Origin: Flavimobilis rhizosphaerae
Lineage (GTDB): Bacteria > Actinomycetota > Actinomycetes > Actinomycetales > Cellulomonadaceae
Direction: 5' to 3'
Assembly (NCBI RefSeq): GCF_014852685.1
Contig: NZ_JACZDF010000008.1
Location: 114,930 to 178,929 of the forward strand
Length of the DNA: 64,000 nucleotides
Shown: in pieces, positions 40,155 through 50,135 of the stretch
Layout: each line of letters opens with the position of its first letter
Position numbering within the stretch: position 1 is the first letter of the stretch
Program-made: the position numbers and the translations under genes
Notes under the pieces: generated by a model
Told to the model about the DNA's origin: nothing
The model's input: only the letters and a program-made list of their open reading frames with translations
Databases searched by the model: none

Positions 40155-41671
40155 GCGCCCGCGACGGTGAGAGGCGGGGTCCACGCCGCGATGCGAAGGG
40201 CCGCGAGCGCGGCGCTGTGCGCCGCTACGACGAGCGGTCAACGCTCGCGCCGTCGGCTCGACGCAAGGGGTCGGACGCCGCGCGCGAGGTTGCGCTCGAG
40301 GTGCTGCGCGAGGTCGCGGACGCGGACGCGTACGCCAACCTCGTCCTCCCGCCTGCGCTGCGCCGGGCACGCCTCGACGGTCGTGACGCTGCCTTCGCGA
40401 CCGAGCTCGCGTACGGGACGCTCCGCCTCCAGGGCCGGTACGACGCGATCCTCACGCGCTGCACGGACCGCGCACTCACCGACGTCGACCCCGTCGTCCG
40501 TGATCTGCTGCGCCTCGGTGCGCACCAGCTTCTCGGCATGCGGGTCGCGACGCACGCGGCGGTCTCCGAGACGGTCGGGCTTGCACGCGTGCACGCGGGC
40601 ACGGGGCCGTCGCGGTTCGTCAACGCCGTCCTGCGGCGCGTCTCCGAGCGGAGCTCGCAGGAGTGGGAGGAGATCCTTGCGTCCGAGGCCCCGGACGACG
40701 ACTCGCGCCTCGCGGTCCTCGGGTCCCACCCGGCGTGGGTCGTCCGGGCGCTGCGTGAGGCGCTCACCGCGCACGGTCGTGACGCGACGGAGATCGAGGC
40801 GCTGCTCGAGGCCAACAACGCGGCAGCACGGGTGACGCTCGTCGCGCGTCCCGGGCTGCTCGACGTCACGGGGCTCAGCGAGGAGGTCGCCGACGAGCTC
40901 GGCGACCGTGAGGCACGTATCGTCCCGGCGCGGTACGCGCCGACCGCGGCCATCCTCCAGGGTGGTGACCCTGCGTCGATCCCGGCGGTGCGCGCAGGCG
41001 CGGCTGCGGTCCAGGACGAAGGCTCGCAGCTCGTCGCGCTCGCCCTCGCCGCGGCGCCGCTCGACGGTCGGGACGAGCGCTGGCTCGACCTGTGCGCGGG
41101 CCCTGGCGGCAAGGCGGGACTTCTGGCGTCGCTCGCGGGGGAGCGCGGAGCCCGGCTTCTCGCGAACGAAGCGCAGCCGCACCGCGCGCGGCTCGTCGAG
41201 CAGGCGTTGCGTGCGGTTCCCGCGGACGCGGTCGAGGGTGTCGTCGTCGGTGACGGTCGCACGATCCTCGAGCGCACCGAGGGCGGGTTCGACCGCGTCA
41301 TGGTCGATGCGCCGTGCACGGGTCTGGGCGCTCTGCGCAGGAGGCCCGAGTCCCGGTGGCGGCGGGAACCGTCGGACGTGCCCGCGCTCGCCCGGCTGCA
41401 GCGCGAGCTGCTCGGCGCGGCGCTCGACGCGACGCGGCCCGGCGGGCTCGTCGCCTACGTGACGTGCTCGCCGCACCTCGCCGAGACCCGACTCGTCGTC
41501 GATGACGTCCTGGCGGGGCGCTCGGACGTCGAGCGCGCGGACGCGGCGAGCGCGTTGCGGTCGGTCGCGCTCAAGGAGCCTGAGCTCGTCCCGGGGACCG
41601 ACGTGCAGCTGTGGCCGCACGTCCACGGGACCGACGCCATGCACCTCACGCTCCTGCGACGCACCCGCTAA
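40151..41671 (+). CDS. rsmB: 16S rRNA (cytosine-967-C5)-methyltransferase
   Basis: 506 residues. The N-terminal NusB-like RNA-binding domain ([40 protein letters not shown]) follows a basic extension. The SAM-binding part has [16 protein letters not shown] and two catalytic cysteines in [20 protein letters not shown] and [13 protein letters not shown]. It methylates C967 of 16S rRNA (E. coli numbering). The protein is longer than E. coli RsmB because of the Arg-rich N-terminus. rpe follows 28 nt downstream with its own -10 box. Confidence 0.93.
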   Translation: MSARDGERRGPRRDAKGRERGAVRRYDERSTLAPSARRKGSDAAREVALEVLREVADADAYANLVLPPALRRARLDGRDAAFATELAYGTLRLQGRYDAILTRCTDRALTDVDPVVRDLLRLGAHQLLGMRVATHAAVSETVGLARVHAGTGPSRFVNAVLRRVSERSSQEWEEILASEAPDDDSRLAVLGSHPAWVVRALREALTAHGRDATEIEALLEANNAAARVTLVARPGLLDVTGLSEEVADELGDREARIVPARYAPTAAILQGGDPASIPAVRAGAAAVQDEGSQLVALALAAAPLDGRDERWLDLCAGPGGKAGLLASLAGERGARLLANEAQPHRARLVEQALRAVPADAVEGVVVGDGRTILERTEGGFDRVMVDAPCTGLGALRRRPESRWRREPSDVPALARLQRELLGAALDATRPGGLVAYVTCSPHLAETRLVVDDVLAGRSDVERADAASALRSVALKEPELVPGTDVQLWPHVHGTDAMHLTLLRRTR

Positions 41672-41686
41672 GCGCGGGGGCGCCGG

Positions 41687-41692
41687 TAGGGT
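41687..41692 (+). promoter_or_regulatory. -10 box (TAGGGT) for leaderless rpe
   Basis: TAGGGT lies 7 nt before ATG 41700; no ribosome site intervenes. Confidence 0.5.
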
Positions 41693-41699
41693 GGCGGCC

Positions 41700-42365
41700 A
41701 TGGGCATCGCCATCCACCCCAGCATCCTCTCGGCCGACTTCACGAACCTCCAGCGCGACCTCGAGGCGATCTCGACCGCGGACGCCGCGCACGTCGACGT
41801 CATGGACAACCACTTCGTGCCGAACCTCACGCTCGGCCTGCCGATCGTCGAGCGGATCGTCGAGGTATGCCCCGTGCCGGTGGACGCGCACCTCATGATC
41901 GCGGACCCGGACCGGTGGGCCCCCGCGTACGCGGAGGCGGGCGCGGCCTCCGTGACGTTCCACGCGGAGGCTGCGGCGGCGCCCGTGCGGCTCGCGCGCG
42001 AGCTCCGTCGGCTCGGGGCGCGTGCGGCGCTCGCGCTGCGTCCAGCGACGCCGATCGAGCCGTTCGTCGACCTTCTTCCCGAGCTCGACATGATCCTCGT
42101 CATGACGGTCGAGCCCGGCTTCGGCGGCCAGTCCTTCATCGACGCGACGCTCGGCAAGATCGCGCGTGCTCGCGCGGCGATCGACGCCTCGGGCCTCGAG
42201 GTGCGGCTACAGATCGACGGCGGTGTGTCGCGCTCGACGATCGAGCGTGCGGCGGAGGCCGGGGCGGACGTCTTCGTCGCTGGTTCGGCCGTCTACGGTG
42301 CGGACGACATCGCGGGGGAGATCGCGGCGCTGCGCGCGCTCGGTGCTGCCGCCTGTGGCCACTGA
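41700..42365 (+). CDS. rpe: ribulose-phosphate 3-epimerase
   Basis: 221 residues from ATG 41700. [35 protein letters not shown] (metal-binding His and Asp) and [12 protein letters not shown] are classic. [13 protein letters not shown] and [20 protein letters not shown] complete the TIM barrel active site. It interconverts ribulose 5-phosphate and xylulose 5-phosphate, feeding ribulose 5-phosphate to the riboflavin genes that follow. The frame continues upstream inside rsmB but that part is a shadow. Confidence 0.96.
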   Translation: MGIAIHPSILSADFTNLQRDLEAISTADAAHVDVMDNHFVPNLTLGLPIVERIVEVCPVPVDAHLMIADPDRWAPAYAEAGAASVTFHAEAAAAPVRLARELRRLGARAALALRPATPIEPFVDLLPELDMILVMTVEPGFGGQSFIDATLGKIARARAAIDASGLEVRLQIDGGVSRSTIERAAEAGADVFVAGSAVYGADDIAGEIAALRALGAAACGH

Positions 42366-42434
42366 CCGTCCAACGGGCGGACTTGGTGCCGACGTGCGGG
42401 AATGAACGCGGCGCATGTGGCATTGTTGAGGGTG

Positions 42435-42575
42435 AGCACGTGCTCCGGGGTCGGTGAAATTCCGAGCCGGCGGTCATAGTCCGCGAACCGGGTCGTCGCC
42501 ACCGCCGGTGGCTGGCGCTCGGCCGATCCGGTGGAACTCCGGAACCGACGGTCAAAGTCCGGATGGGAGGCGTAC
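42435..42575 (+). promoter_or_regulatory. FMN riboswitch (RFN element)
   Basis: The stretch has the conserved RFN blocks in order: GCTCCGGGGTCGGTGAAATT near 42442, TCCGAGCCGGCGGT, ATAGTCCGCGA near 42477, then GGTGGAACTCCGGAACCGAC near 42530 and GGTCAAAGTCCGGATGGGAGG ending at 42570. These form the six-helix FMN-binding junction. It precedes ribD, so FMN would switch off ribD-ribE-ribBA-ribH. The boundaries are approximate. Confidence 0.93.
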
Positions 42576-42579
42576 GTGA

Positions 42580-42634
42580 CGACGACGCGGGCATGCGTGT
42601 CACCTCTCGGGTGACGTGACGTGCGGCGTCGTCG
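42580..42634 (+). terminator. expression-platform hairpin after the FMN riboswitch
   Basis: A 9-bp outer stem (42580-42588 with 42626-42634) encloses a GTCACC/GGTGAC inner hairpin (42599-42615). It lies just after the riboswitch and 45 nt before the ribD ATG. It has no T tract, so termination (perhaps with Rho) or an antiterminator partner are both possible. Confidence 0.55.
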
Positions 42635-42679
42635 CGGACGTCCGTCCGTCGCCCCGGGGCCGACCGTCCTGGAGCGACC

Positions 42680-43816
42680 ATGCACGACGCCCCCACGGGG
42701 ACCGATCGGACCCCTGAGTACCTCACTCCCGCCGAGGCCCTCGCGCACGCGATTGAGATCGCTGCCGACGGTCCTGCGTACGGCCCCAACCCTCGTGTCG
42801 GTTGCGTCGTGCTCGCTCCGGGCGAGGGGTCCGACCCGCGCCGCGTGCTCGCGACGGGCATCCATCGTGGCGCGGGCACGCCGCACGCGGAGGCCGCAGC
42901 TCTCACGCAGGCCGCCGACGCGGGCGTCGACGTCACGGGCGCCTCGGTGTTCGTGAGCCTCGAGCCGTGCGACCACCAGGGGCGCACCGGTCCGTGCAGC
43001 GAGGCGCTGCTCGCGGCGGGCGTCGCCGAGGTGACGTTCGCGGTGCCGGACCCGAGCACGGTCGCGGCTGGCGGTGCCGCGCATCTCGCTGCGGCGGGCG
43101 TCACGGTCGTGGGCCCGACCGAGGTGGACGACGGCCCCGCTCACGAGCTCGTGCGGGCCTGGTTGCACTCGGTGACGACGGGCCGCCCGTTCGTCACGCT
43201 GAAGATGGCGACGACGCTCGACGGTCGCGTCGCGGCGGCCGACGGCACGAGCCGCTGGGTGACGTCCGAGACCGCACGCCACCACGCGCACGAGCGACGG
43301 GCCGAGGTCGACGCGATCCTCGTCGGCACGGGCACCGTCCTCGCGGACGACCCTGCGCTCACGGCGCGCGCCGCGGACGCGCGTCCCGACGGCAGCACGC
43401 GGGGGGTGCACCAGCCGCTGCGCGTGGTTCTCGGACGCACCGAGATCCCGCGCGAGGCACGGTTGCGGACGACGCCGGGCGGTCGTCTCGTCCATCTGCG
43501 CACGCACGACGTCCACGAGGCGCTCGCCGAGCTCGCGGCGCTCGAGGTCCGGCACGTCCTCGTCGAGGGCGGGCCCCGGGTCGCGGCCCAGTTCCTCCGC
43601 GCGGGGCTCGTCGACGAGGTCCACGCCTACGTCGCCCCCGTCCTCCTCGGCGCCGGCCGTCCGGCCGTCGCCGACCTCGGCCTCACGTCGATCTCGCAGG
43701 CGTTGCGCCTCGAGCCGACGTCGGTCGAGGTCCTGGGGCCTGACGTCCTCGTCGTGTCCCGTCCCCGGCGTGCGTCCTCGGACGCTCACGCCACCCCCCT
43801 CACGAAGGAGCACTGA
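42680..43816 (+). CDS. ribD: bifunctional riboflavin deaminase / reductase
   Basis: 378 residues. The N-terminal deaminase has PNPRVGCVVLAPGE, the zinc His-Glu pair in GTPHAEAAAL and the two cysteines in EPCDHQGRTGPCSEALL. The C-terminal reductase begins near residue 165 (TLKMATTLDGRVAAADGTSR) and has HVLVEGGPRVAAQFL. It catalyses two consecutive steps on the pyrimidine intermediate. First gene of the riboswitch-controlled operon; its stop overlaps the ribE ATG (TGATG). Confidence 0.96.
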   Translation: MHDAPTGTDRTPEYLTPAEALAHAIEIAADGPAYGPNPRVGCVVLAPGEGSDPRRVLATGIHRGAGTPHAEAAALTQAADAGVDVTGASVFVSLEPCDHQGRTGPCSEALLAAGVAEVTFAVPDPSTVAAGGAAHLAAAGVTVVGPTEVDDGPAHELVRAWLHSVTTGRPFVTLKMATTLDGRVAAADGTSRWVTSETARHHAHERRAEVDAILVGTGTVLADDPALTARAADARPDGSTRGVHQPLRVVLGRTEIPREARLRTTPGGRLVHLRTHDVHEALAELAALEVRHVLVEGGPRVAAQFLRAGLVDEVHAYVAPVLLGAGRPAVADLGLTSISQALRLEPTSVEVLGPDVLVVSRPRRASSDAHATPLTKEH

Positions 43817-44415
43817 TGTTCACCGGCATCGTCGAGGAGCTCGGCGCGGTCGTCGCGTCCGAGGACCTCGGGACCGACGCACGCCTGACGATCCGCGGGC
43901 CGCTCGTCACGTCGACCGCGGCGCACGGCGACTCGATCGCCGTCAACGGCGTGTGCCTCACCGTGACGACGCTCGACGCGGAGGCCGGCACGTTCGGGGC
44001 CGACGTCATGCCCGAGACACTGCGGCTCACACAGCTGGGCGCGCTGCGGCCGGGCGACCCGGTCAACCTCGAGCGTGCTGCTCTCGTCGGCGGCCGCCTC
44101 GACGGGCACATCGTCCAGGGGCACGTCGACGGCGTCGGGCGGCTGCTGTCGCGCACGCCGGGGGAGCGGTGGGACGACCTCGTCGTCGAGGCTCCCGCCG
44201 ACGTCCTGCGGTACGTCGTCCACAAGGGGTCGATCACGGTGAGCGGTGTCTCCCTCACGGTGACGTACGTCGACGACGAGACCTTCGGCGTCTCGCTCAT
44301 CCCGACGACGCTCGCCGCGACGACGCTCGGTGCGCTCGCGCCGGGCGACGCGATCAACCTCGAGGTCGACGTCGTCGCGAAGTATGTCGAGCGGCTGCTG
44401 GGGGCGAGGGCATGA
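43816..44415 (+). CDS. ribE: riboflavin synthase alpha chain
   Basis: 199 residues built from two lumazine-binding barrels. The start MFTGIVEELGAVV is diagnostic; the first repeat ends with GGRLDGHIVQGHVDGVG, the second has HKGSITVSGVSLTVTYVDD. It dismutates two molecules of 6,7-dimethyl-8-ribityllumazine to riboflavin. It overlaps ribBA by 4 nt (ATGA). Confidence 0.96.
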   Translation: MFTGIVEELGAVVASEDLGTDARLTIRGPLVTSTAAHGDSIAVNGVCLTVTTLDAEAGTFGADVMPETLRLTQLGALRPGDPVNLERAALVGGRLDGHIVQGHVDGVGRLLSRTPGERWDDLVVEAPADVLRYVVHKGSITVSGVSLTVTYVDDETFGVSLIPTTLAATTLGALAPGDAINLEVDVVAKYVERLLGARA

Positions 44416-45704
44416 GGCTCGCGACCGTCGAGGAAGCCCTCGAGCAGATCCGGCAGGGGCGTCCCGTGCTCGTTGCCGACAACCCGGACCGTGAGAACGA
44501 GGCCGACGTCATTCTCGCGGCGTCGACCGCGACCGACGAATGGGTCGCGTGGACGATCCGGCACTCCTCGGGCTACCTGTGTGCGCCCATGCCGGGTCCG
44601 CGCGCAGACGCGCTCGAGCTGCCGCTCATGGTGCCGCAGTCGCAGGACCCGCGGCGCACCGCGTACACGGTGACGGTCGACGCGGCGACGGGTGTGACGA
44701 CGGGGATCTCGGCCGCGGACCGCACGCGGACGCTCCACGTCCTCGCCGACCCGGTCTCGGGCCCGATCGACCTCATCCGTCCCGGACACGTCCTGCCCCT
44801 GCGGGCGGTCGCGGGCGGCGTCCTGCACCGCGGCGGCCACACGGAGGCCGCGGTCGACCTCGTCCGGCTCGCAGGCGCGGGCGAGGTCGGCGCGATCGCA
44901 GAGCTCGTCCACGACGACGGCACGATGATGCGTCTGCCGGCCGTCATGGAGCTCGCCGAGAAGGAGGGGCTCGTCGTCCTCACGATCGCGGACCTCCAGG
45001 CGTGGCGGCGGGAGCACGACCCCGTGACCCCCGAGACGCCGGGACGCCTCGCCGATGCCAAGCGCGTCGAGCGCACCGGCGTCGCCGACCTGCCGACCGC
45101 ACACGGCGCTTTCCGCATCCACGGCTACCGCGACCTGCGCACGGGGGCGGAGCACGTCGCGCTCGTCCCGTCGTCCGCTCCAGCCGAGCCGGGGGAGCGT
45201 CCCGTCGTGCGCGTCCACTCGGAATGTCTGACGGGCGACGCCTTCGGGTCATCCCGCTGCGACTGCGGGCCTCAGCTCCACGCCGCGATGGCGGCCGTCG
45301 CCCGTGAGGGTGGCGCCGTCGTCTACATGCGAGGCCACGAGGGGCGGGGCATCGGCCTCGTCGCGAAGATCTCGGCTTACGAGCTCCAGGACCAGGGTCT
45401 CGACACGGTCGAGGCGAACCTCGAGCTGGGCTGGCCCGCGGACCGGCGCGAGTACGGGGCCGCGGCCGCGATCCTCAAGGATCTCGGCGTCGACCACGTC
45501 GAGCTGCTCACCAACAACCCGGCGAAGGTCACGGGCCTCACGGCCAACGGCGTCGACGTCGCAGGCACGCGGCGGATCGAGGTCGGCCACACCCCCCACA
45601 ACCAGGCTTACCTGCTGACGAAGAAGCTCGCGATGGGGCATGTCCTCGACACGGTCGTGGCTCCCGCGAGCACCACCATCACCACCGAGGAGGACCCGCG
45701 ATGA
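44412..45704 (+). CDS. ribBA: bifunctional 3,4-dihydroxy-2-butanone-4-phosphate synthase / GTP cyclohydrolase II
   Basis: 430 residues from ATG 44412. The N-terminal DHBP synthase has [15 protein letters not shown] (Mg-binding Glu), [11 protein letters not shown] and [17 protein letters not shown]. From about residue 225 the cyclohydrolase shows the zinc cysteines in [38 protein letters not shown] and LLTNNPAKV. Both starting branches of riboflavin synthesis (ribulose 5-phosphate and GTP) are therefore in one protein. Gly of the usual RENEGD motif is Ala here. It overlaps ribE and ribH by 4 nt each. Confidence 0.96.
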   Translation: MRLATVEEALEQIRQGRPVLVADNPDRENEADVILAASTATDEWVAWTIRHSSGYLCAPMPGPRADALELPLMVPQSQDPRRTAYTVTVDAATGVTTGISAADRTRTLHVLADPVSGPIDLIRPGHVLPLRAVAGGVLHRGGHTEAAVDLVRLAGAGEVGAIAELVHDDGTMMRLPAVMELAEKEGLVVLTIADLQAWRREHDPVTPETPGRLADAKRVERTGVADLPTAHGAFRIHGYRDLRTGAEHVALVPSSAPAEPGERPVVRVHSECLTGDAFGSSRCDCGPQLHAAMAAVAREGGAVVYMRGHEGRGIGLVAKISAYELQDQGLDTVEANLELGWPADRREYGAAAAILKDLGVDHVELLTNNPAKVTGLTANGVDVAGTRRIEVGHTPHNQAYLLTKKLAMGHVLDTVVAPASTTITTEEDPR

Positions 45705-46168
45705 GCGGAGAAGGCGCACCCCAGGTCGTCACGGACGGCACCGGCCTGCGCGCGGTGCTCGTCGCCGCGAGCTGGCACACCGAGATCATGGACGGTCTCG
45801 TCGCGGGCGCACGCCGCGCGTTCGAGCGCACGGGCGTCACCGACGTCACCGAGATCCGCGTGCCGGGCTCGATGGAGCTGCCGGTCGTCGCTTCGCGCGC
45901 GGCGCAGGCCGGCTTCGACCTCGTCGTCGCGCTCGGCGTCGTCGTGCGCGGCGGCACGCCGCACTTCGAGTACGTGTGCCAGGGCGTCACCGCGGGCCTC
46001 ACGGACGTCGCGGTGCGCACGGGCGTCCCTGTCGGGTTCGGTGTCCTCACCGTCGACACGGTCGAGCAGGCGCGCGCTCGCGCGGGCCTGCCGGGCTCGA
46101 GCGAGGACAAGGGCGCCGAGGCCGTCGAGGCAGCGGTCGCGACGGTCGTCGCCCTCCGGGCGCTCTGA
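45701..46168 (+). CDS. ribH: 6,7-dimethyl-8-ribityllumazine synthase
   Basis: 155 residues. [20 protein letters not shown] and [20 protein letters not shown] hold the substrate site with catalytic His; [20 protein letters not shown] is the phosphate loop. It condenses the ribD product with DHBP to lumazine. It is the last gene of the rib operon, closed by a strong terminator. Confidence 0.96.
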   Translation: MSGEGAPQVVTDGTGLRAVLVAASWHTEIMDGLVAGARRAFERTGVTDVTEIRVPGSMELPVVASRAAQAGFDLVVALGVVVRGGTPHFEYVCQGVTAGLTDVAVRTGVPVGFGVLTVDTVEQARARAGLPGSSEDKGAEAVEAAVATVVALRAL

Positions 46169-46210
46169 TCCCACGGGGTGGGACGTCGTGCGTCCCACCT
46201 GCGCGCACGG

Positions 46211-46252
46211 CGTCGGCCGGTGACCGTCCTTCGGGACGGTCACCGGCCGACG
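46211..46252 (+). terminator. terminator of the rib operon
   Basis: A perfect 19-bp stem (46211-46229 with 46234-46252) capped by the stable TTCG tetraloop. Confidence 0.88.
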
Positions 46253-46264
46253 TCGTGCGCGCGC

Positions 46265-46270
46265 TAGGCT
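46265..46270 (+). promoter_or_regulatory. -10 box (TAGGCT) for leaderless hisE
   Basis: TAGGCT lies 8 nt before GTG 46279, right after the rib terminator, with no ribosome site between. Confidence 0.55.
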
Positions 46271-46278
46271 CGATCCCT

Positions 46279-46542
46279 GTGAAGACCTTCGACACGCTGT
46301 TCGCCGAGCTGGGCCGCAAGGCCGTGGAACGTCCTGACGGGTCAGGCACCGTCAAGGAGCTCGACGCGGGCGTGCATGCCATCGGCAAGAAGATCGTCGA
46401 GGAGGCGGCCGAGGTGTGGATGGCCGCCGAGTACCAGAGCGACGCGGAGCTCTCCGAGGAGATCTCCCAGCTGCTCTACCACCTCCAGGTGCTCATGGTC
46501 GCCAAGGGCCTGACCCTCGAGGACGTCTACTCCTACCTCTGA
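46279..46542 (+). CDS. hisE: phosphoribosyl-ATP pyrophosphatase
   Basis: 87 residues from GTG 46279. [20 protein letters not shown] and the MazG-like metal site [19 protein letters not shown], then [18 protein letters not shown], define HisE. It hydrolyses PR-ATP to PR-AMP, the second step of histidine synthesis. It is paired with hisG as in mycobacteria. The upstream frame extends through ribH but is a shadow; the -10 box fixes the start. Confidence 0.95.
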   Translation: MKTFDTLFAELGRKAVERPDGSGTVKELDAGVHAIGKKIVEEAAEVWMAAEYQSDAELSEEISQLLYHLQVLMVAKGLTLEDVYSYL

Positions 46543-46627
46543 GCGACTCTGGGCCACGCCCGCCGCTCCTCCCCGATCTCTCGTCCGCGCCGGACCTTCC
46601 GGTGCGGGCCGACCCGAAGGACCACCC

Positions 46628-47476
46628 GTGTTCCGTATCGCCGTCCCCAACAAGGGATCCCTGTCCGAGCCCGCCGCCGACATGCTCCGGGAGGCCGGCT
46701 ACCGCCAGCGCCGTGACGCCCGTGAGCTCGTCCTCGCCGACCCGGACAACGACGTGGAGTTCTTCTTCCTGCGTCCGCGCGACGTCGCCGTGTACGTCGG
46801 CTCGGGCACGGTCGACGCCGGCATCACCGGGCGCGACCTGCTGCTCGACTCGGGCGCGCACGCGGTCGAGCACCTGCCGCTCGGCTTCGCCCGCTCGACG
46901 TTCCGGTTCGCGGCGCCGTCCGGCACGGTCACCGAGATTCCGCAGATCGCTGGCCTGCGCGTCGCGACGTCGTACAACCTCCTCGTCGAGAACTACCTCG
47001 CGGACCGCGGCATCGCGGCGGACCGTGTCGTCCACCTCGACGGCGCGGTCGAGTCGTCGGTGCGCCTCGGTGTCGCGGACGTCATCGCGGACGTCGTCGA
47101 GACGGGCACGACGCTGCGCGCGGCCGGGCTCGAGGTCTTCGGCGAGCCGATCCTCCGCTCGGAGGCCGTGCTCATCAAGTGTGCGGACCGGGAGGACCCC
47201 GAGGGGCTCGCAACGCTCACGCGTCGCCTCCAGGGCGTGCTCACCGCCCACGAGTACGTGCTCATGGATTACGACGTGCCGGTCGACAAGGTCGACGCAG
47301 CGGTCGCGATCACGCCCGGCCTCGAGTCACCGACGGTGTCGCCGCTCCACGACCGTGACTGGGCGGCCGTCCGCGCCATGGTCCCGCGCAAGCAGACGAA
47401 CCGTGTGATGGACGACCTCTACGAGGTCGGAGCGCGCGCGATCATCGTCACGTCGATCCACGCGAGCCGGCTGTAG
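46628..47476 (+). CDS. hisG: ATP phosphoribosyltransferase (long form)
   Basis: 282 residues, GTG start. [20 protein letters not shown] begins the periplasmic-binding-like fold; [15 protein letters not shown] and [18 protein letters not shown] are the PRPP and phosphate loops. The C-terminal 75 residues (from about 207) form the ACT-like regulatory domain that binds histidine ([20 protein letters not shown]). First, feedback-controlled step of histidine synthesis. The PH-domain gene follows after 5 nt. Confidence 0.96.
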   Translation: MFRIAVPNKGSLSEPAADMLREAGYRQRRDARELVLADPDNDVEFFFLRPRDVAVYVGSGTVDAGITGRDLLLDSGAHAVEHLPLGFARSTFRFAAPSGTVTEIPQIAGLRVATSYNLLVENYLADRGIAADRVVHLDGAVESSVRLGVADVIADVVETGTTLRAAGLEVFGEPILRSEAVLIKCADREDPEGLATLTRRLQGVLTAHEYVLMDYDVPVDKVDAAVAITPGLESPTVSPLHDRDWAAVRAMVPRKQTNRVMDDLYEVGARAIIVTSIHASRL

Positions 47477-47481
47477 CAGCC

Positions 47482-47946
47482 ATGAGCCCTGGAGACGCGC
47501 ACCTCTTCGGACCGTTCCGGCCCCGGGGAGCGCGCGTCGTCGGGCAGACGCTCGCCGTGACGATCGTCGCGGGCGCAGCCTTCGTGCTCCTCGCGTCCCC
47601 TGGGCACCCGGGCGTCGGTTACGACCCACTCAACACGGTCGCGCTGTGCCTTGTCGCCGGGTTTGCCGTCTGGCTGCTGCGACGCCACGCGGGCGTCCTC
47701 GCGGTCGTGAGCCCCGAGGGGATCGTCGTGCGGAACCTCGTACGGACACGCGCGCTCGAGTGGGCGCAGGTCGAGGCGGTGCGGTTCGCGCAGGGGCAGC
47801 CGTGGGTGACGCTCGACCTCACGGACGGCACGACGCTCGCGGTCATGGCGGTGCAGTCCTCCGACGGGGCGTTCGGCCGGTCCGAAGCACGTCGCCTCGC
47901 AACGCTCGTCGAGCGCTACGGCGAGGCCCAGGAGCCTCCACGCTGA
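47482..47946 (+). CDS. PH-domain membrane protein
   Basis: 154 residues. Two hydrophobic helices (about 20-38 and 52-66) precede a bacterial PH domain: GVLAVVSPEGIVVRNLVRTR, LEWAQVEAVRFAQGQPWVTL and LTDGTTLAVMAVQSSDG. Such genes are often found directly after hisG in actinobacteria, but no link with histidine synthesis is known. ATG lies 5 nt after the hisG stop, so it is co-transcribed. Confidence 0.85.
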   Translation: MSPGDAHLFGPFRPRGARVVGQTLAVTIVAGAAFVLLASPGHPGVGYDPLNTVALCLVAGFAVWLLRRHAGVLAVVSPEGIVVRNLVRTRALEWAQVEAVRFAQGQPWVTLDLTDGTTLAVMAVQSSDGAFGRSEARRLATLVERYGEAQEPPR

Positions 47947-47965
47947 TCCCCTTGTGAGACGGCTA

Positions 47966-48005
47966 TGGCGCTGAGCCGAGGTCCGTGGACCCCTGCTCAG
48001 CGCCA
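47966..48005. terminator. bidirectional terminator between convergent genes
   Basis: An 11-bp stem (47966-47976 with 47995-48005) with an inner GGTCC/GGACC pairing lies between the PH-domain gene and the minus-strand helicase gene. Confidence 0.8.
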
Positions 48006-48035
48006 GAGCTCGATCGTGCGTGGGCGCGTCGTGCG

Positions 48036-49976
48036 TCAGCGCGTCCAGCGCGTCGTGCGCGGGGCGTCGGCCGAGCGGTGACGGTCGTCGCGGCGGGGGC
48101 CACGCTCGTCCCGCCGACCGTAGGCGGGACGCTCGTCGCGACCGCCGCGTGCCGGGGGAGCGCCCTCGTCGAGCGTCATGCGCAGCGACTTGCCGCCGAC
48201 CTTCGCACGCGAGATGCGCTCGATCGCCTGGTCGTCGAGCGACGCGCTGATCTCGACGAGCGAGAAGCTGCCGAAGATGTCGATCTTGCCGAGGTCGGAG
48301 CCGGAGAGGCCGCCCTCGTTCGTGAGGGCGCCGACGATGCCGCGCGGCTGGATGCCGTGGTTGCGGCCGACCGCCAGGCGGTAGCGCGTGCCGGCGGCGC
48401 CGTGCTCGCGACGGGCGACACGCCCGTCGTGGCGGCGGTCCTCGTAGCGACGGTCGTCGAAGCGTCGGTCTCCACGCTGGTCACGCTCGGAGGCACGCTC
48501 CTTGGCGCGCTGCTCGAGCCGTCGGGCCTCGTCACGCTCAGCCTCGGCTGCGACCTGCTCCGCGTAGGCGCGCGGGCCGTCGTCACCGACGTGGAGCGCG
48601 ACGAGCGCCGCAGCGACCTCGAGCGGGTCCGTGCCGGACTCGGCCGCGTAGGACGAGAGCAGCGAGCGGTAGAGGTCGAGGCGGCCCGACTCGATCCGCG
48701 CAGGCACCTGTGCGAGCACGGAGCGCGCGCGGTGTGCCGAGACGTCGGCAGGGGTCGGGATCTCGACGAGCGTGAGCGGCGTCCGCGTCGTGCGCTCGAT
48801 GCCGCGCAGGCGGCCGCGCTCGTTGGGCGTCACGAACGACAGCGCACGGCCCGTACGCCCCGCACGGCCCGTGCGGCCGATGCGGTGGACGTAGGCCTCG
48901 GGCTCGCCCGGAATATCGAAGTTCACGACGAGACCGATGCGGTCGACATCGAGGCCGCGTGCCGCGACGTCGGTCGCGACGAGGACGTCGAGCTGACCGC
49001 CACGGAGGCGCTCGACGATCTTCTCGCGCTCCTTCTGGGCGACGTCACCGGAGATCGTCGCGGCGGAGATGCCCTTGGCGATGAGCTCGGAACCGACTTC
49101 CTCGGCGGCACCGCGAGTGCGGCAGAAGACGATCGCCGCGTCGGCGTCGGACGTCGCGAGGACCCGGCTGAGCGCTCCGACCTTGTGGCGGAACGGGACG
49201 ACCGCGTACTCCTGGACGACCGAGGTGACGGTCGACGCCTGCCGGGCGACCGCGATCTCGACGGGGTCCGTGAGGTGCTCGGCGGCGACGCGGCGGATCT
49301 GGGGCGGCATCGTCGCGGAGAAGAGGGCGACCTGACGCTTCTCGGGGGCGCGCCGGAAAACGGTGTCGACGTCTTCGGCAAAACCCATGCGGAGCATCTC
49401 GTCGGCCTCGTCGAGGACGAGGAAGCGGATGCCGTCCATGGCGAGCGCGCCGCGCTCCATGTGGTCGATGACGCGGCCGGGGGTGCCGACGACGACCTGC
49501 GCACCACGCTGGAGGGCACGCTGCTGCGGGATGTAGGGCGAGCCGCCGTAGACGGCGAGGACCTCGAGGCCCGACAGGTGCGTCGCGAACGACTGGATCG
49601 CGTCGGCGACCTGCATGGCGAGCTCGCGCGTCGGGGTGAGGACGAGGGCCTGCGTCGCGCGGAGCGACGCGTCGACGGCGGCGAGCATCGGAAGGCCGAA
49701 CGCGGCGGTCTTGCCCGTGCCGGTCTGGGCGATGCCGGTGATGTCACGGCCGGCGAGGAGTGCGGGGATCGCTTCGACCTGGATGGCGGACGGTGTCTGG
49801 AAGCCGAGGTCGGCGACTGCGGCCATGAGGGCGTCGGGGAGGCCGAGGCCGTCGAAGGAACGGGTGGGCTGGGCGTCGAGGGCGCGCGGAAGCGTGCCCT
49901 GCTCGGACGTCAACATTCGAGAGGGACCGATCTTCTGTTCGGGGTGCGGAGCCGGTGCGGCGGACGTCGGGTCCAC
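48036..49976 (-). CDS. DEAD-box RNA helicase with DbpA-type RNA-binding domain
   Basis: 646 residues from GTG at 49976 (GGGAG 11 nt upstream); ATG 49916 is a conservative alternative and the frame runs up to 50060. The motifs are in order: Q motif FDGLGLPDALMAAV with TPSAIQ, Walker A AQTGTGKT near residue 85, PTRELAMQVADAI, DEAD in VLDEADEMLRMGF, SAT in LFSATMPPQ, RGLDVDRIGLVVN and HRIGRTGRAGR. The C-terminal DbpA-like RRM (RYRLAVGRNHGIQPRGIVGA) is followed by an Arg/Asp-rich RGG-like tail. It resembles DeaD/CsdA and probably remodels rRNA or mRNA, for example in the cold. Confidence 0.93.
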   Translation of the reverse strand: MDPTSAAPAPHPEQKIGPSRMLTSEQGTLPRALDAQPTRSFDGLGLPDALMAAVADLGFQTPSAIQVEAIPALLAGRDITGIAQTGTGKTAAFGLPMLAAVDASLRATQALVLTPTRELAMQVADAIQSFATHLSGLEVLAVYGGSPYIPQQRALQRGAQVVVGTPGRVIDHMERGALAMDGIRFLVLDEADEMLRMGFAEDVDTVFRRAPEKRQVALFSATMPPQIRRVAAEHLTDPVEIAVARQASTVTSVVQEYAVVPFRHKVGALSRVLATSDADAAIVFCRTRGAAEEVGSELIAKGISAATISGDVAQKEREKIVERLRGGQLDVLVATDVAARGLDVDRIGLVVNFDIPGEPEAYVHRIGRTGRAGRTGRALSFVTPNERGRLRGIERTTRTPLTLVEIPTPADVSAHRARSVLAQVPARIESGRLDLYRSLLSSYAAESGTDPLEVAAALVALHVGDDGPRAYAEQVAAEAERDEARRLEQRAKERASERDQRGDRRFDDRRYEDRRHDGRVARREHGAAGTRYRLAVGRNHGIQPRGIVGALTNEGGLSGSDLGKIDIFGSFSLVEISASLDDQAIERISRAKVGGKSLRMTLDEGAPPARGGRDERPAYGRRDERGPRRDDRHRSADAPRTTRWTR

Positions 49977-50071
49977 CGCGGTCGCTACTCCCGAAACAAC
50001 CCACACGGCCACCGTGAGGTGACCACCTGACTCACACGCGGGACGCGCGACACGCTCCAAGCTGAACTTCC

Positions 50072-50077
50072 ACCTTA
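50072..50077 (-). promoter_or_regulatory. -10 box (TAAGGT, minus strand) of the helicase gene
   Basis: TAAGGT read on the minus strand lies about 95 nt before the chosen helicase start, giving a long leader, as is common for cold-inducible helicases. Confidence 0.4.
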
Positions 50078-50135
50078 GCGTGTCCGGCCCCGGCTGCGTG
50101 AGGAGGCGGACCGGTGAGGTCGGCCACAGGCTCGC